This document shows positions 25,641-34,727 of a stretch of DNA of 64,000 nucleotides, piece by piece. This stretch comes from Myxococcales bacterium. GTDB lineage: Bacteria > Myxococcota_A > UBA9042. Every line of letters starts with the position of its first letter. The first letter of the stretch is position 1. The position numbers and the translations under genes are program-made. The stretch covers positions 1 to 64,000 of the forward strand of contig CANLIC010000016.1 of the NCBI GenBank assembly GCA_947491025.1, in the 5' to 3' direction. The notes beneath the pieces were generated by a model. It worked only from the letters and a program-made list of their open reading frames with translations, made no database searches and was not told the DNA's origin.

Positions 25641-26162
25641 ATGAGATTGTACGCCGGCAAGGTGACGCCAATCGCGCAGGACATGCTCGAGGCCCTGACC
25701 AGCACCAACGCCATCGAGCCGGAGCCCGGCCAAGAAGGCGAGGTGCTGCTCGACATCGAGAGCGTGCTCAAGGAGTACATTCGCACCGAGCGCGAGATCG
25801 TCAACCAGGCCCGCGAGACGATCTCTCGCGATGGCTTGGAGTTTCGCCAGCTGAGTAAGATCAAATCGAAGTTGGCTGACGACCGCGGCTTCGGCATCGG
25901 CGACAAGGCCATCGATTACCTGGCGCGCCAGATCATCGAGTGCCTGTTTCACAGCCGCCACGTCGTCGAGATCTATGAAGAAGATCACACGCTGCGCAAG
26001 CACATGCGCGACGTGCTTCGCCAACACCTGCGCGTCGAAGAGGATCTCGATCACGAGGTGCGGCGTCGCATCCAGAATCTCCAGGAAGGCACAGCCAACT
26101 GGGAGATCGAATACAACAAGGTCATGGCCGATCTGAAGCGCCTGAAGGGCCTCGAGGAGTAG
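25641..26162 (+). CDS. DUF507 family protein
   Basis: A 173-residue soluble, Glu/Arg-rich helical protein. It starts MRLYAGKVTPIAQDMLEAL and has DIESVLKEYIRTEREI near residue 45, the signature of DUF507 (two related halves; the second repeats DVLRQHLRVEEDLDHEV). The family is common in deltaproteobacteria and of unknown function. The frame is open upstream, but the ATG at 25641 has AGGAG 7 bases before it and matches family starts. The 255-bp upstream region contains TGCTATAC near 25476-25483, which could be an extended -10 element. Confidence 0.85.
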   Translation: MRLYAGKVTPIAQDMLEALTSTNAIEPEPGQEGEVLLDIESVLKEYIRTEREIVNQARETISRDGLEFRQLSKIKSKLADDRGFGIGDKAIDYLARQIIECLFHSRHVVEIYEEDHTLRKHMRDVLRQHLRVEEDLDHEVRRRIQNLQEGTANWEIEYNKVMADLKRLKGLEE

Positions 26163-26190
26163 GGCCAGTGGGCCCGGTCAAGCGTCGGCA

Positions 26191-26219
26191 TTGACGCCCA
26201 AACCGCGTGCCTTCATAAC
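26191..26219 (+). promoter_or_regulatory. Sigma-70-type promoter upstream of the GYF-domain gene
   Basis: TTGACG at 26191-26196 matches the -35 consensus in five of six positions. A 17-base spacer leads to CATAAC at 26214-26219, matching the -10 consensus in four of six. It lies between the DUF507 stop and the ATG at 26396, leaving a leader of about 170 bases. Transcription from here could also cover the lipoprotein and AsmA/GT51 genes. Confidence 0.5.
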
Positions 26220-26395
26220 AAGACCGCCTCCGGGTGACCGGTGGGCGGCGTGCGCGATGGGTCCGGCATCGACCGGGCCTCGACTGCCGCGCCGGGTCAG
26301 CCGGGACGGCCGCAAGCGACCCCCGGCGCCCCCAGATCGCAGCTGGCCGCACAGCCGGCGCTGGCAAGGCCCGCTACCAGAGACAGGAGGAGTTC

Positions 26396-27460
26396 ATGGC
26401 GTTCTACCTGCACCGCGATGGCCAGACAGTGCCCTTCGAGCTCGAGACGCTGCGCACGATGGCCCGCCAAGGCGAGTTGCGTCAGGACGAGTACATCTAC
26501 GTCGAGGCCAAGGGCGAGTGGATCGGCGCTGCCCTGGTCCCCGAGATGTCCAACGCCTGGAACATCGAGGAGTCCGAGGCGACGGTGGCGATGGAGATCC
26601 CGCCCGAGTTCTTCGCCGGCCTCGATGCGGGTGCTGCCCCGGCGCCCGAGCCTGCGCCGGCGCCAGTCGCCATTCCGCGGGCCCCGGAGCCCGCGCCGGC
26701 GCCACGTCCGCAGCCCGCGCCGCGTGCCCCGGAGCCCGCGCCTGCGCCACGCGCAAGCTTTGGCGGGCCCGCCAACGACTTCGGCGGCGCCGCACCGTCC
26801 TCAGGCAAGTCCAGCGCCCAGGGCGGCGGTCGCGCGAAGGTACGTAGCTACGAGGAGATCGCGGCCCAGCCGACGCAGTTCGACGCCATCGAGCTCATCA
26901 AGGAGGCATGGGGCATCAGCAAGCCCAACCTCGGCATGCTGATCTTGTCGTTCTTGGTTGTCGGCCTGGTGTCGGGCATCGCCAGCGTCATCCCGCTCGG
27001 CGGCTTGATCGTGGGTGTGCCGGTCGCGGTCGGCCTCACCGTCGTGTCGCTGCGCCTGATCGAGGGCCAGGACGTGGCGATCGGCAACGTCTTCGACGGC
27101 TTCAAGCGCTTTGTTCCCTTGATGATCTGCGGCCTTATCATCGGCATCGGCACCGTCATCGGCACCCTGTTGCTAATCCTGCCGGGCATGTACTTCGCGA
27201 TGGCGAGCGGCTACGCGCCGCAGCTCGTGCTCGACCGTGGTGAGGAGCCGATGGACGCCATCAAGGGCTCGATGAAGGTGTTCAACGCCAACTTCGTGTC
27301 GCTGTTGGTGTTTGCGATCCTGCTCGGCCTGCTCAACTTCGTCGGCGTTCTCGCCTGCGGCATCGGGATTCTCATCACGGCTCCGGTCTCGATCGTGGCC
27401 ATGAACCTGATGTACAAGCGCCTCTTCGGCGTCGCGGGCGGCTACGCCAACCCGGGCTGA
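26396..27460 (+). CDS. GYF_2-domain membrane protein
   Basis: A 354-residue protein. Residues 1-50 (MAFYLHRDGQTVPFELETLR, then GEWIGAALVP) match the GYF_2 domain, a small module thought to bind partner proteins. A Pro/Ala/Glu-rich linker fills about 80-125. The C-terminal half has five or six hydrophobic segments (LGMLILSFLVVGLVSGIASV, FVPLMICGLIIGIGTVIGTL, ILLGLLNFVGVLACGIGILI) and resembles uncharacterised multi-pass membrane proteins of the DUF975 kind. It should sit in the inner membrane with the GYF domain in the cytoplasm. AGGAGGAG stands 4 bases before the ATG, and a good promoter lies upstream. Confidence 0.75.
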   Translation: MAFYLHRDGQTVPFELETLRTMARQGELRQDEYIYVEAKGEWIGAALVPEMSNAWNIEESEATVAMEIPPEFFAGLDAGAAPAPEPAPAPVAIPRAPEPAPAPRPQPAPRAPEPAPAPRASFGGPANDFGGAAPSSGKSSAQGGGRAKVRSYEEIAAQPTQFDAIELIKEAWGISKPNLGMLILSFLVVGLVSGIASVIPLGGLIVGVPVAVGLTVVSLRLIEGQDVAIGNVFDGFKRFVPLMICGLIIGIGTVIGTLLLILPGMYFAMASGYAPQLVLDRGEEPMDAIKGSMKVFNANFVSLLVFAILLGLLNFVGVLACGIGILITAPVSIVAMNLMYKRLFGVAGGYANPG

Positions 27461-27571
27461 AGCGTCGCCCCTGCGCCGGGCACGCCGCCGCCTGCCTTGA
27501 GCCAGACGCGGCACCCGGCCCCGCCAGATGTCGGCCCTCTGAAAGCCGCAGCCTCCGAAGGGAGTCCCAAG

Positions 27572-28084
27572 ATGCACAGTGCCCTCTCCCGCGCCCCCTC
27601 CCTGCACAAGGCCGCAGCGCTCTTCTTGCTGCTGACGATGCCCGCGGCCGGCTGCTACAACACCTACGCCGTGGCTTCGGACGAGTTTCGCAAGTTGCAG
27701 TCTCCGGCTGCCGTGCGCCTCGACGCCAAGCTCGCCGAGAACGAAGGCGAGTTTCAGAAGCTCCTCGAGCGGCGCGGCAACGACGCGGTCACGGTCGCCA
27801 CGGTCGACAGCAAGCAGGTCGCTGTCACGCGCGACACCCGCGCTTTCGTCCGCTCGCAGGGTGGCCGCCGCTACCCGGTGACGCCGTTCAACTTCTCGAT
27901 GTACTCCAGCCAGTTGGTGGCCTCGGATCGCGACACGCTCCTCCCGCTCTCGACGCTGCAGTCCTACGAAGTCGATCTGCTCTCGACCGGCAAGACCGCT
28001 GGCATCATCGTCGCCGGCGTCGCGCTGGCTGCCGGCTTTATCGTCGTGATCGTGGCAAGCGCCGGTGACAAGTCCTACAACTGA
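27572..28084 (+). CDS. Putative lipoprotein with C-terminal membrane segment
   Basis: A 170-residue protein whose signal peptide ends LTMPAAGC, a good lipobox, with Cys at about residue 28. The middle part is soluble, and the C-terminus has a strongly hydrophobic stretch (GIIVAGVALAAGFIVVIVA) before SAGDKSYN. A lipid anchor plus a C-terminal transmembrane segment is unusual. I do not recognise a family. The ATG at 27572 has AGGGAG 7 bases upstream. It lies 111 bp after the GYF gene and 56 bp before the AsmA/GT51 gene, so the three may be co-expressed. Confidence 0.65.
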   Translation: MHSALSRAPSLHKAAALFLLLTMPAAGCYNTYAVASDEFRKLQSPAAVRLDAKLAENEGEFQKLLERRGNDAVTVATVDSKQVAVTRDTRAFVRSQGGRRYPVTPFNFSMYSSQLVASDRDTLLPLSTLQSYEVDLLSTGKTAGIIVAGVALAAGFIVVIVASAGDKSYN

Positions 28085-28140
28085 TGTCTGCATCTTGCGG
28101 CCTGGCTCTGGCGGCACGCCCACTCCAGTGGAGTTGACGC

Positions 28141-31100
28141 GTGGTCGCTGACGGCAATCGCAGACCGGGCGGCGGCGTGCCTTGGCGCTGGCTGGCGGCA
28201 GCCGTCGTCGTCGTCCTCCTCGGCGTCGGCGTCGCCGGGTGGGTGGCCCTACCGGATTGGATTGCCACGCGCGCTCGCGAGAAGTTGGAGCGACTCGCCC
28301 AACGGCACGGCCAGCGCCTGGAGATCGGCGCCCTCGCCGTCGAGCCCCTCACCGGGGCCACGGTGTCCGACCTGCGCATCGCTGACGCGGGCAACGCCGC
28401 CGCGCCCTGGTTGACGCTGCCGCGCGTCGAGGTGACCTGGCAGCTGTCCGGTGTCCTGTCGCCGAAGTTGCACCTCCAGCGGGTGGACGTCGTGGGCGGC
28501 GCCCTGCGCGTCGAGCGGCGAGCCGACGGAGTCGTGCCGCTGCAGCAACTGTTCGAGCGGTGGCGGGCCGGCGCCGCCGATGCCGGCGACGAAGACCCTG
28601 CGGGCGAAGCGGGTTCCGGCGGCTTGCGCGCCTATATCGGGGCGAGCGTGCCGGCGGTGGCGGTGCGCGATTTTCAGTTGCGCATCGATGACGCTTCGGG
28701 GCCGTCGCTCGCCGTCGCCGAGGGACTCGACCTGCGCCACCTGGAGGTCATGCTGGCCACGCTCGAGCTGAGCGACCACAGCCCGGTCAGCGATCACCAC
28801 GATTTGCGGTTGGAGGCGACCAGCCACGTCAAGGGCCTGAAGGCGCCACTGCGTGTGCAGGCTGAGCTGCTGTGGCCGCAGCGCAAGGGGCAGCTGCAGG
28901 TGCGGAGCGCCGAGCCGATTGCCGCGGTCGCCGGCGGCTTTCGCATTCAAGTCGGCGGGATCGAGATCGACAGCAGCGGGCAGGTGCGTGTCGACGAGCT
29001 GGCGGTGGCGCCCGCCGACGGTGACGACAGCTTCGCCATCGACGTGCGCCGTGTGGCGGTCGCCCTCACGTGGCCAGCGCGGCCGGAGTCGGCCATTCCC
29101 GAGGCGCTGCGGAAGCGGCTGCCTGCGCCGGCCCTGCTGGCGCTTCGACATGTTCAGGGCCTCGACTTGGAAGACCCGGTGTGGGTCGGCCGCCGTCCCG
29201 ATGTTCGCGCCGCGCCGACTACCGCCGGGGCCGTCGACAAGAACGCCGCCGCCAGCGCTACGACGCTGATGCCGCGCGCCACGGATGCCACCGCCGGCGC
29301 CGAGACGACGCCAGCACCGGTCAAGCCGGCACGGGCGCCAGCGCCACAGGCCGGCGAGTCCGACGAAGACGCCGAAGACGAGACGGAGGCCGACTCAGCG
29401 GAGGCCGCCCGGGAGGCCGCGCTCGCTGTCGAGGATGCGCCGCCGGGGAGTGGCCCGGGCGGCCGCCCGGGCGCCAAGGGCCCAGCTCGGCGCGGTGGCG
29501 GGCCGACTGCAGCAGAGGTCAAGGCCGCGCTGGCGGTGCAGCGGGCGCAGAAGGCGCAGGCGCTGGCCGACGCCAAGGCGGACGCCGAGCCAGGTGCCAA
29601 AGTGCGCAACGCGCTGGCCGGGGTCTTCGACGCCAGCGCCAATCGGCTCGAGAGCAGCCTCGGAAAGCTACGGGCGGCGCTGCAGGCGATGCCCGTCGAG
29701 CGGATCACGTTGCTGCGAGGCCGGGCCCGCTACCACGACGAGCGGCCGCGCGCTGTCGCGGCTGGCGAAGTGTCGAATTTCGCCGCGCGCATCGAGCGCA
29801 AAGCCGACGGCATGGTGGAGCTCGAGGTGTCGTTCGCCACCGAATCAGGCCCGCAGTCGCCGGCGGCGTCTGCCGCTGCCGCAGCCGCAGTGGCGGCCGA
29901 TCCCTCGTCGGCGCCCGTGGCGGCGGCCAACACCATCCGCGGCCAGGTTGCGACGGCTACCGGCGACGCCAACCTCGACATCCAGCTGGACCGCTTGCCC
30001 TTGGCGCCGTGGGGCGCGGTGCTACCGCGGTCGCTGCGGGTCCACCCCGACAGCCTGCTGCGGGAGACGCGCATTCAGCTCCGCTACGACAGTCGGGCCC
30101 GCACCATCGCGCTCGAAGGCAAGGGCGAAGTGGCGCACTTCGACCTGGAGGCGCGCCGCCTGGCGCTCCATGTCATCGCAGATCTGGTGGTGCGCGGCAG
30201 CGGCAAGATCCTCCTCGACCTCGGACAAGACAAGCTGGCGGCCACCGGCATCGAGCTCGCCATCGGCCGCGCCAGCGCCCTGATCGAGGCCAAGATCTCC
30301 AAGGCACGCACGGCGCCGATCCTCGACCTGGACATCCAAGTGCCGACGCTGGAGTGCCAAGACGCCGCCGATTCGCTGGTCGGGCCGATCGCACCGATGC
30401 TGGCGGGCGCCCGCTGCACCGGGACCATCGCGTTTCGCGTCGACGTCGGCCTCGACACGTCGAAGATGTCGAGCCTGAAGCTGGAGTTCGAACCCACGCT
30501 GCGCAACGTCGAGATCCAGTCGATGGGCAAACACATCGACTTCGGTGTTCTCCGTGGCCCCTTCTGGCAGCACGCGCGGCAGAAGGACGCGTCGATCTAC
30601 TCGTTTATCACCGGCCCCGGCGCCGAGTCGTGGGTCAGCCTGGCCGAGATCTCGGCCGACATGGTCAAGGTGGTCACCACCAGCGAGGATGGCTCCTTCT
30701 TCTGGCATCGCGGCTTTTCGCTGCAGGCGATTCGCGACGCGATCGTCGCCAACCTCAGCCAGGGCCGCTTTGTGCGCGGCGCCTCGACCATCAGCCAGCA
30801 GGTGGTCAAGAACCTATTTTTCGTCGAGCGCGAGAAGACCCTCTCGCGCAAGCTGCAAGAGGCGGTGGTCACCTGGGAGTTGGAGCACCGGTTCAGCAAG
30901 GAGGAGATCCTCGGCCTGTATTTCAACATCATCGAGTTCGGGCCCCAGATCTATGGCATTCGCGCCGCCAGCCAGCGCTACTTCGCGCGCCACCCGGTCA
31001 ACCTGACCTTGCTGCAGTCGATCTGGCTCGGCTCGATCATCCCCAGCCCACGCGGGCACTACCACCACTTTGCCAAAGGCCAGGTCACCGACACCTGGCG

Positions 31101-31398
31101 CACGCACCTGTGCTGGCTGGCCGATATCATGCTCAAGCGGGAGAAGATCACAGCGGAAGAGCGGGCGCGACTTGCGGAGTGCCATGTCGTCTTTGGCGGC
31201 GGAGCCGATGGCAGCGAGGTCCCAGCCGACGGCGGCCTCGGCCACGACCTGGACAGCTGGGACGCCGACGCCCTGCCGCCGGGTGATCCCGACAGCCCAC
31301 CGCCGCCCCCTGAACCCGAGGGCCGTCGCATCGCGCCGGTGCCGGACGCGCCGGGACCGCCGCCAGGCCCGGATCCGCGGCGGCTGCCGGTTCCTTAG
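28141..31398 (+). CDS. AsmA-like envelope protein fused to a GT51 peptidoglycan glycosyltransferase
   Basis: A 1085-residue protein. A single transmembrane helix near the N-terminus (LAAAVVVVLLGVGVAGWVAL) precedes a long periplasmic part with AsmA/DUF748-like beta structure, interrupted at about 350-530 by an Ala/Glu-rich charged region. Residues about 830-1010 form a GT51 transglycosylase domain, which polymerises lipid II into glycan strands. It has catalytic E849 in EDGSFFWHRG, GASTISQQVVKN, LSRKLQEA and EEILGLYFNIIEFG. In the fourth motif the usual ILExYLN Glu is Gly. No penicillin-binding transpeptidase domain is present. The C-terminus is Pro-rich. GTG start with GGAG 7 bases upstream. 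Confidence 0.8.
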   Translation: MVADGNRRPGGGVPWRWLAAAVVVVLLGVGVAGWVALPDWIATRAREKLERLAQRHGQRLEIGALAVEPLTGATVSDLRIADAGNAAAPWLTLPRVEVTWQLSGVLSPKLHLQRVDVVGGALRVERRADGVVPLQQLFERWRAGAADAGDEDPAGEAGSGGLRAYIGASVPAVAVRDFQLRIDDASGPSLAVAEGLDLRHLEVMLATLELSDHSPVSDHHDLRLEATSHVKGLKAPLRVQAELLWPQRKGQLQVRSAEPIAAVAGGFRIQVGGIEIDSSGQVRVDELAVAPADGDDSFAIDVRRVAVALTWPARPESAIPEALRKRLPAPALLALRHVQGLDLEDPVWVGRRPDVRAAPTTAGAVDKNAAASATTLMPRATDATAGAETTPAPVKPARAPAPQAGESDEDAEDETEADSAEAAREAALAVEDAPPGSGPGGRPGAKGPARRGGGPTAAEVKAALAVQRAQKAQALADAKADAEPGAKVRNALAGVFDASANRLESSLGKLRAALQAMPVERITLLRGRARYHDERPRAVAAGEVSNFAARIERKADGMVELEVSFATESGPQSPAASAAAAAAVAADPSSAPVAAANTIRGQVATATGDANLDIQLDRLPLAPWGAVLPRSLRVHPDSLLRETRIQLRYDSRARTIALEGKGEVAHFDLEARRLALHVIADLVVRGSGKILLDLGQDKLAATGIELAIGRASALIEAKISKARTAPILDLDIQVPTLECQDAADSLVGPIAPMLAGARCTGTIAFRVDVGLDTSKMSSLKLEFEPTLRNVEIQSMGKHIDFGVLRGPFWQHARQKDASIYSFITGPGAESWVSLAEISADMVKVVTTSEDGSFFWHRGFSLQAIRDAIVANLSQGRFVRGASTISQQVVKNLFFVEREKTLSRKLQEAVVTWELEHRFSKEEILGLYFNIIEFGPQIYGIRAASQRYFARHPVNLTLLQSIWLGSIIPSPRGHYHHFAKGQVTDTWRTHLCWLADIMLKREKITAEERARLAECHVVFGGGADGSEVPADGGLGHDLDSWDADALPPGDPDSPPPPPEPEGRRIAPVPDAPGPPPGPDPRRLPVP

Positions 31399-31585
31399 CG
31401 CCTGGACACGGCGTCAGCGGCTGTCAGGACGCCGGTCTCGAACGCCTAAGCCTTCGCTTTTCACGGCCATGCGACGCCAGCACCTGCGCGTGCGCGGCCA
31501 GACGACGCCGCGACTCACCACCATTGCCCCCGCGGGCTCCAGTGGCCATTCGCGCCTTGAACGGGCCGCTGTGGGCGTATGGGCC

Positions 31586-32350
31586 TCAGCCGCTGCCGGC
31601 GGAGACGACACGGATCACGTCATGCAGCGACGTCGCGCGCTCTTCGCGCTCGGCACCCGGTGGCGGCGCCGCCCAGGTCGTTGGCACCGGAATCGGCGCC
31701 GGGCCCCACCAGGCGTCCGGCAAGTCGTCGGGGTGGGTTCCTTCGACCACGAAGTCGTGGGCGCGGCCAGCGAAGTTTGCCCGCACCTCGGCGCCGTAAC
31801 GATGCTCCCACGGATCCTCGATCAGGAGCCGGCGCAGGCTTCGACGGACGGTCGTGACCATGCGCAAGGACCAGACCTCGATCGGCTCCACCTTGGGGAT
31901 GCTCGACGCGCGCACCTCGTCGATGGCTTCGCGCGCTGCCCGGCGCTCGCTGTCGGCAAAGACGAAGGGCAGCGGCGCGGCCGGATTGACGTCGCTGCGC
32001 TCCAGCCGCCCGATGTTGCGCAGGTTGAACTGCGGCGTGTGGTTGTGCTTGACGGCGTCGAGCACATCACCGGGCAGGTCGTGGTCGCTCTTGACCTTGA
32101 AGGTGGCGGCGTAGGTCTCGCGGTGCTCGTTGCGGGCGACCACCCAGGCGCTCAGCCGGTCGGGCTGGAAGTCGTGGGCGACGAAGAACGCGAAGCGCTC
32201 TTTGCGCAGCAACCACGTAAGCAGCGGCAACACCTGCCGCGACAGCGCCGACGACGACGCCAACCGACGGCCAAGCGGCCAGGCCTCAGCGACCGCCAAG
32301 AGGTCGCGACCCCTCGCCTCGTCCTCGCGGTGCGCCGAAGGCTCACTCAT
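31586..32350 (-). CDS. Unknown conserved-looking protein at the end of the Ycf46/Ycf35 gene set
   Basis: A 254-residue soluble protein with no signal peptide or membrane segment and no domain I recognise. It is rich in Arg, Trp and acidic residues, with a segment LRKERFAFFVAHDFQPDRL near residue 50 and a Pro-rich C-terminal third. Its ATG lies inside the last codons of the DUF2997 gene (8-bp overlap), so translation is coupled and it probably acts in the same complex or pathway. It converges with the AsmA/GT51 gene across a 187-bp gap. Confidence 0.6.
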   Translation of the reverse strand: MSEPSAHREDEARGRDLLAVAEAWPLGRRLASSSALSRQVLPLLTWLLRKERFAFFVAHDFQPDRLSAWVVARNEHRETYAATFKVKSDHDLPGDVLDAVKHNHTPQFNLRNIGRLERSDVNPAAPLPFVFADSERRAAREAIDEVRASSIPKVEPIEVWSLRMVTTVRRSLRRLLIEDPWEHRYGAEVRANFAGRAHDFVVEGTHPDDLPDAWWGPAPIPVPTTWAAPPPGAEREERATSLHDVIRVVSAGSG

Positions 32351-32546
32351 CGCCGAGCTTCACCGCCTCGGTGGCTTCCGCGGCGATGTAGAACTCGCTG
32401 GTGCGGTCGCGGCTGGCGACCATGCCGAGCGCATCCTCGATCTCACGCGTAATGCGCTCGCACTCGGGTCCCGAGACGCCCTTGACCTCGATGCTGACGT
32501 TGCCTTCATCATCGATCTTGAACTGGATCTCGCGCCGCTTGGCCAT
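32343..32546 (-). CDS. DUF2997 family small protein
   Basis: A 67-residue protein with the DUF2997 pattern: REIQFKIDDEGNVSIEVKGV followed by GPECERITREIEDALG. The family is best known from cyanobacteria and algae, where it is encoded next to ycf35 and ycf46 homologues, and that arrangement holds here. It is predicted to be a small soluble alpha/beta protein of unknown function. It lies 13 bp downstream of the ycf35-like gene and overlaps the next gene. Confidence 0.8.
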   Translation of the reverse strand: MAKRREIQFKIDDEGNVSIEVKGVSGPECERITREIEDALGMVASRDRTSEFYIAAEATEAVKLGDE

Positions 32547-32559
32547 CGTTGCCCCCGCG

Positions 32560-32970
32560 TCAATCGCCCCAAGACGAGACCGTGACGTGGATGTGGTCGT
32601 TCTCGTCGACTTTCTCTTCTTCGAGCGTATAGCCGCGCTTCTGCACCTCTTCCTTGACGGTGTGGTAGGCGTAGCGCTGCATCACCTTGCGCGTGAACTC
32701 GGCTTGGTTGTAACCGGCTGTCTGCTCGACGAATTCCCAGTCTGCGACGAAGGTCGCGCACCCGGACTCGGCGTCGATGTTGACGCCGATCTCGTAGGTC
32801 TTGCTGGAATGGATGACGAGATCGGCTTCGGTGGTCTGCCCGAGGTAGCCCTTGACCCGCACCTTCTGGCCGGCTTCCGCCTTGGTGTAGGCAAAGCCGA
32901 GCTCCTCGAGGACGAGCTCCAGGCGCAAGATGTTCTTGATCTGCGACTTGACGGTCGTGAAGTGCGACAT
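32560..32970 (-). CDS. ycf35: Ycf35/DUF1257 family protein
   Basis: A 136-residue protein starting MSHFTTVKSQIKNILRLELV, the hallmark of DUF1257 (Ycf35), with YNQAEFTRKVMQRYAYHTV in the second half. Family members are known from algal plastid genomes, cyanobacteria and scattered other bacteria; the biochemical role is not established. The frame is open further upstream, but the Arg-rich extension is not part of the family, so the ATG at 32970 is used. It lies 95 bp downstream of the AAA ATPase and 13 bp before the DUF2997 gene. Confidence 0.88.
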   Translation of the reverse strand: MSHFTTVKSQIKNILRLELVLEELGFAYTKAEAGQKVRVKGYLGQTTEADLVIHSSKTYEIGVNIDAESGCATFVADWEFVEQTAGYNQAEFTRKVMQRYAYHTVKEEVQKRGYTLEEEKVDENDHIHVTVSSWGD

Positions 32971-33065
32971 TCGCCCTGCCCCTCCCAAGCTGCGCCCAGC
33001 GCGGCGTTCGCGACCCCAGCGGCCTCCGGCTGTCCGGCGGGCGCGCGTGCGGGCGGGACGACCCC

Positions 33066-34727
33066 CTACAGCTCCAACCTCGGCGCGTCGTCGTCGGCCG
33101 TGCCGTCGTCGTCCGACGTGCTGGCCCGCCGAGCACGCGACCGTGCCCACTCGCGCATTCCGGCGAGGCGCTCGCGCATCGTCTGCGACAGCGGAATGAC
33201 CTCGCGCATCGCCAGCACCACGCCGTCGGTGTTGATGTCGGACTCGCCCTGGCCCTCGTCGTAGGCGTTATAGAGCGCCGTGACCAGGACCTCCTCGAGC
33301 TCGCTGCCGGAGTATCCGGCGGAGCCGTCGACCAGGCGCTTCATGTCGAAGTTGGCGGGATCGCGGCCGCGGCGCCGGATGTGGATGTCGAGGATGGCGC
33401 GCCGCTCCTCGCGGTTGGGCAGGTCGACGAAGAAGATCTCGTCGAAGCGACCCTTGCGCAACAGCTCCGGCGGCAACTGGCTGACGTCGTTGGCGGTGGC
33501 GATGACAAAGACCGGCGACTCCTTCTCCTGCAGCCAGGTGAGGAAGGTCGCGAACACGCGCGCCGTGGTGCCACCGTCGGAGCTGCCTGAGCTCTTGGTG
33601 CCGCTAAAGCCCTTCTCAAGCTCGTCGAGCCACAGGATGGCGGGCGCCACCGCCTCGGCGGTCTTGATGGCGCGGCGCATGTTCTCTTCCGACGAGCCGA
33701 CCAGCGAACCGAAGACCTTGCCGACGTCCAGTCGCAGCAGCGGCATCTTCCACGCCTGCGAGATCGCCTTGGCTGACAACGACTTACCACAGCCAGGCAC
33801 GCCGAGGAGCAGGATGCCCTTGGGCAGCGGCAGCCCGAAGTCGCGGGCGCTCTGGGTAAAGGAGTGCTGGCGCTTCTGCAGCCACTCCTTCATCTCGGGC
33901 AGGCCACCGACAGCGTTGAGGTCGAGCTTGGTCTCGTAGAACTCCAAGATCCCGCTCTTGCGGATGATGTGCTTCTTCTCGGCGAGGATGGTCGACAGCG
34001 CGAACTGCTTGTCCCGCACCGAGGTCTTGTCGAAGACCTGCCGCGCCTCGGCCTCGGTCAATCCGAGCGCCGCCTCTGCCACTTCCCGCTGCAGCGTCGG
34101 CGAATCCAGCACCTTCTGGAAATTGCTACCGAAGCGGCGAGACCGGGCGCCAGCGAAGGCCTTCTCGCGGACGATGTCCTCAAGGGTGGCCCGGTCGGGC
34201 AGGTCGAAGTCGATGACCTGGATGTCTTTTTCCAGCTCCATCGGCAACTTGATGATCGGCGAAAGGAACACGACAGTGCGCTTGACAGCGGCGCCGTCAA
34301 AGAGGGTGACCAGGTCGCGCACGCGGCGGGCCACCATCGGGTCGCTGAGGAAGGGATGGAAGTCGCGCAGCACAACCAGTGCGTCGCGGGTCAGGCCGTT
34401 GGCGATCCAATCCAGGGCGCGAATCGGCTCGCGGATGTCGCCTGGCACATCGAGGTTGTCGCTGCGGAAGCCCTGCGAGCACGACCAGGTGATGAAGCTG
34501 CGCGCCTTCCAGTTGGTGATGTCCCAGCGCTCCCGGAGGCTCTCGCGCTCGAGCAGGGCGAGGTCGCGCAGCCAGGACTCGACCCGGGCCTCCTCCGCGC
34601 TGACGACGTAGAGGAGCTTGTACTGCGCCCGAATCAGGTAGTGCAGATCGTCAACCGCTGCCGGCACGGGCCTGCTCATGCTGGCGGCGGCCGCGTCGGC
34701 CACCGGGTTTTCCGCTGCCATCGTCAT
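33066..34727 (-). CDS. ycf46: Ycf46-type AAA ATPase
   Basis: A 553-residue AAA ATPase with the Ycf46 layout. The N-terminal ~260 residues resemble a degenerate AAA module (WSCSQGF, ALVVLRDFHPFL, VFLSPIIKLPMELEKDI). The active module has Walker A GVPGCGKS at 309-316, Walker B ILWLDE at 364-369, sensor-1 IATANDVS and candidate Arg fingers in LLRKGRFDE near 425-427. ATP-driven remodelling of a protein partner is expected. In cyanobacteria Ycf46 has been linked to regulation of photosynthesis and CO2 use, which cannot apply directly here. The ATG overlaps the stop of the FHA gene (ATGA), and GGAG lies 8 bases upstream. Confidence 0.85.
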   Translation of the reverse strand: MTMAAENPVADAAAASMSRPVPAAVDDLHYLIRAQYKLLYVVSAEEARVESWLRDLALLERESLRERWDITNWKARSFITWSCSQGFRSDNLDVPGDIREPIRALDWIANGLTRDALVVLRDFHPFLSDPMVARRVRDLVTLFDGAAVKRTVVFLSPIIKLPMELEKDIQVIDFDLPDRATLEDIVREKAFAGARSRRFGSNFQKVLDSPTLQREVAEAALGLTEAEARQVFDKTSVRDKQFALSTILAEKKHIIRKSGILEFYETKLDLNAVGGLPEMKEWLQKRQHSFTQSARDFGLPLPKGILLLGVPGCGKSLSAKAISQAWKMPLLRLDVGKVFGSLVGSSEENMRRAIKTAEAVAPAILWLDELEKGFSGTKSSGSSDGGTTARVFATFLTWLQEKESPVFVIATANDVSQLPPELLRKGRFDEIFFVDLPNREERRAILDIHIRRRGRDPANFDMKRLVDGSAGYSGSELEEVLVTALYNAYDEGQGESDINTDGVVLAMREVIPLSQTMRERLAGMREWARSRARRASTSDDDGTADDDAPRLEL

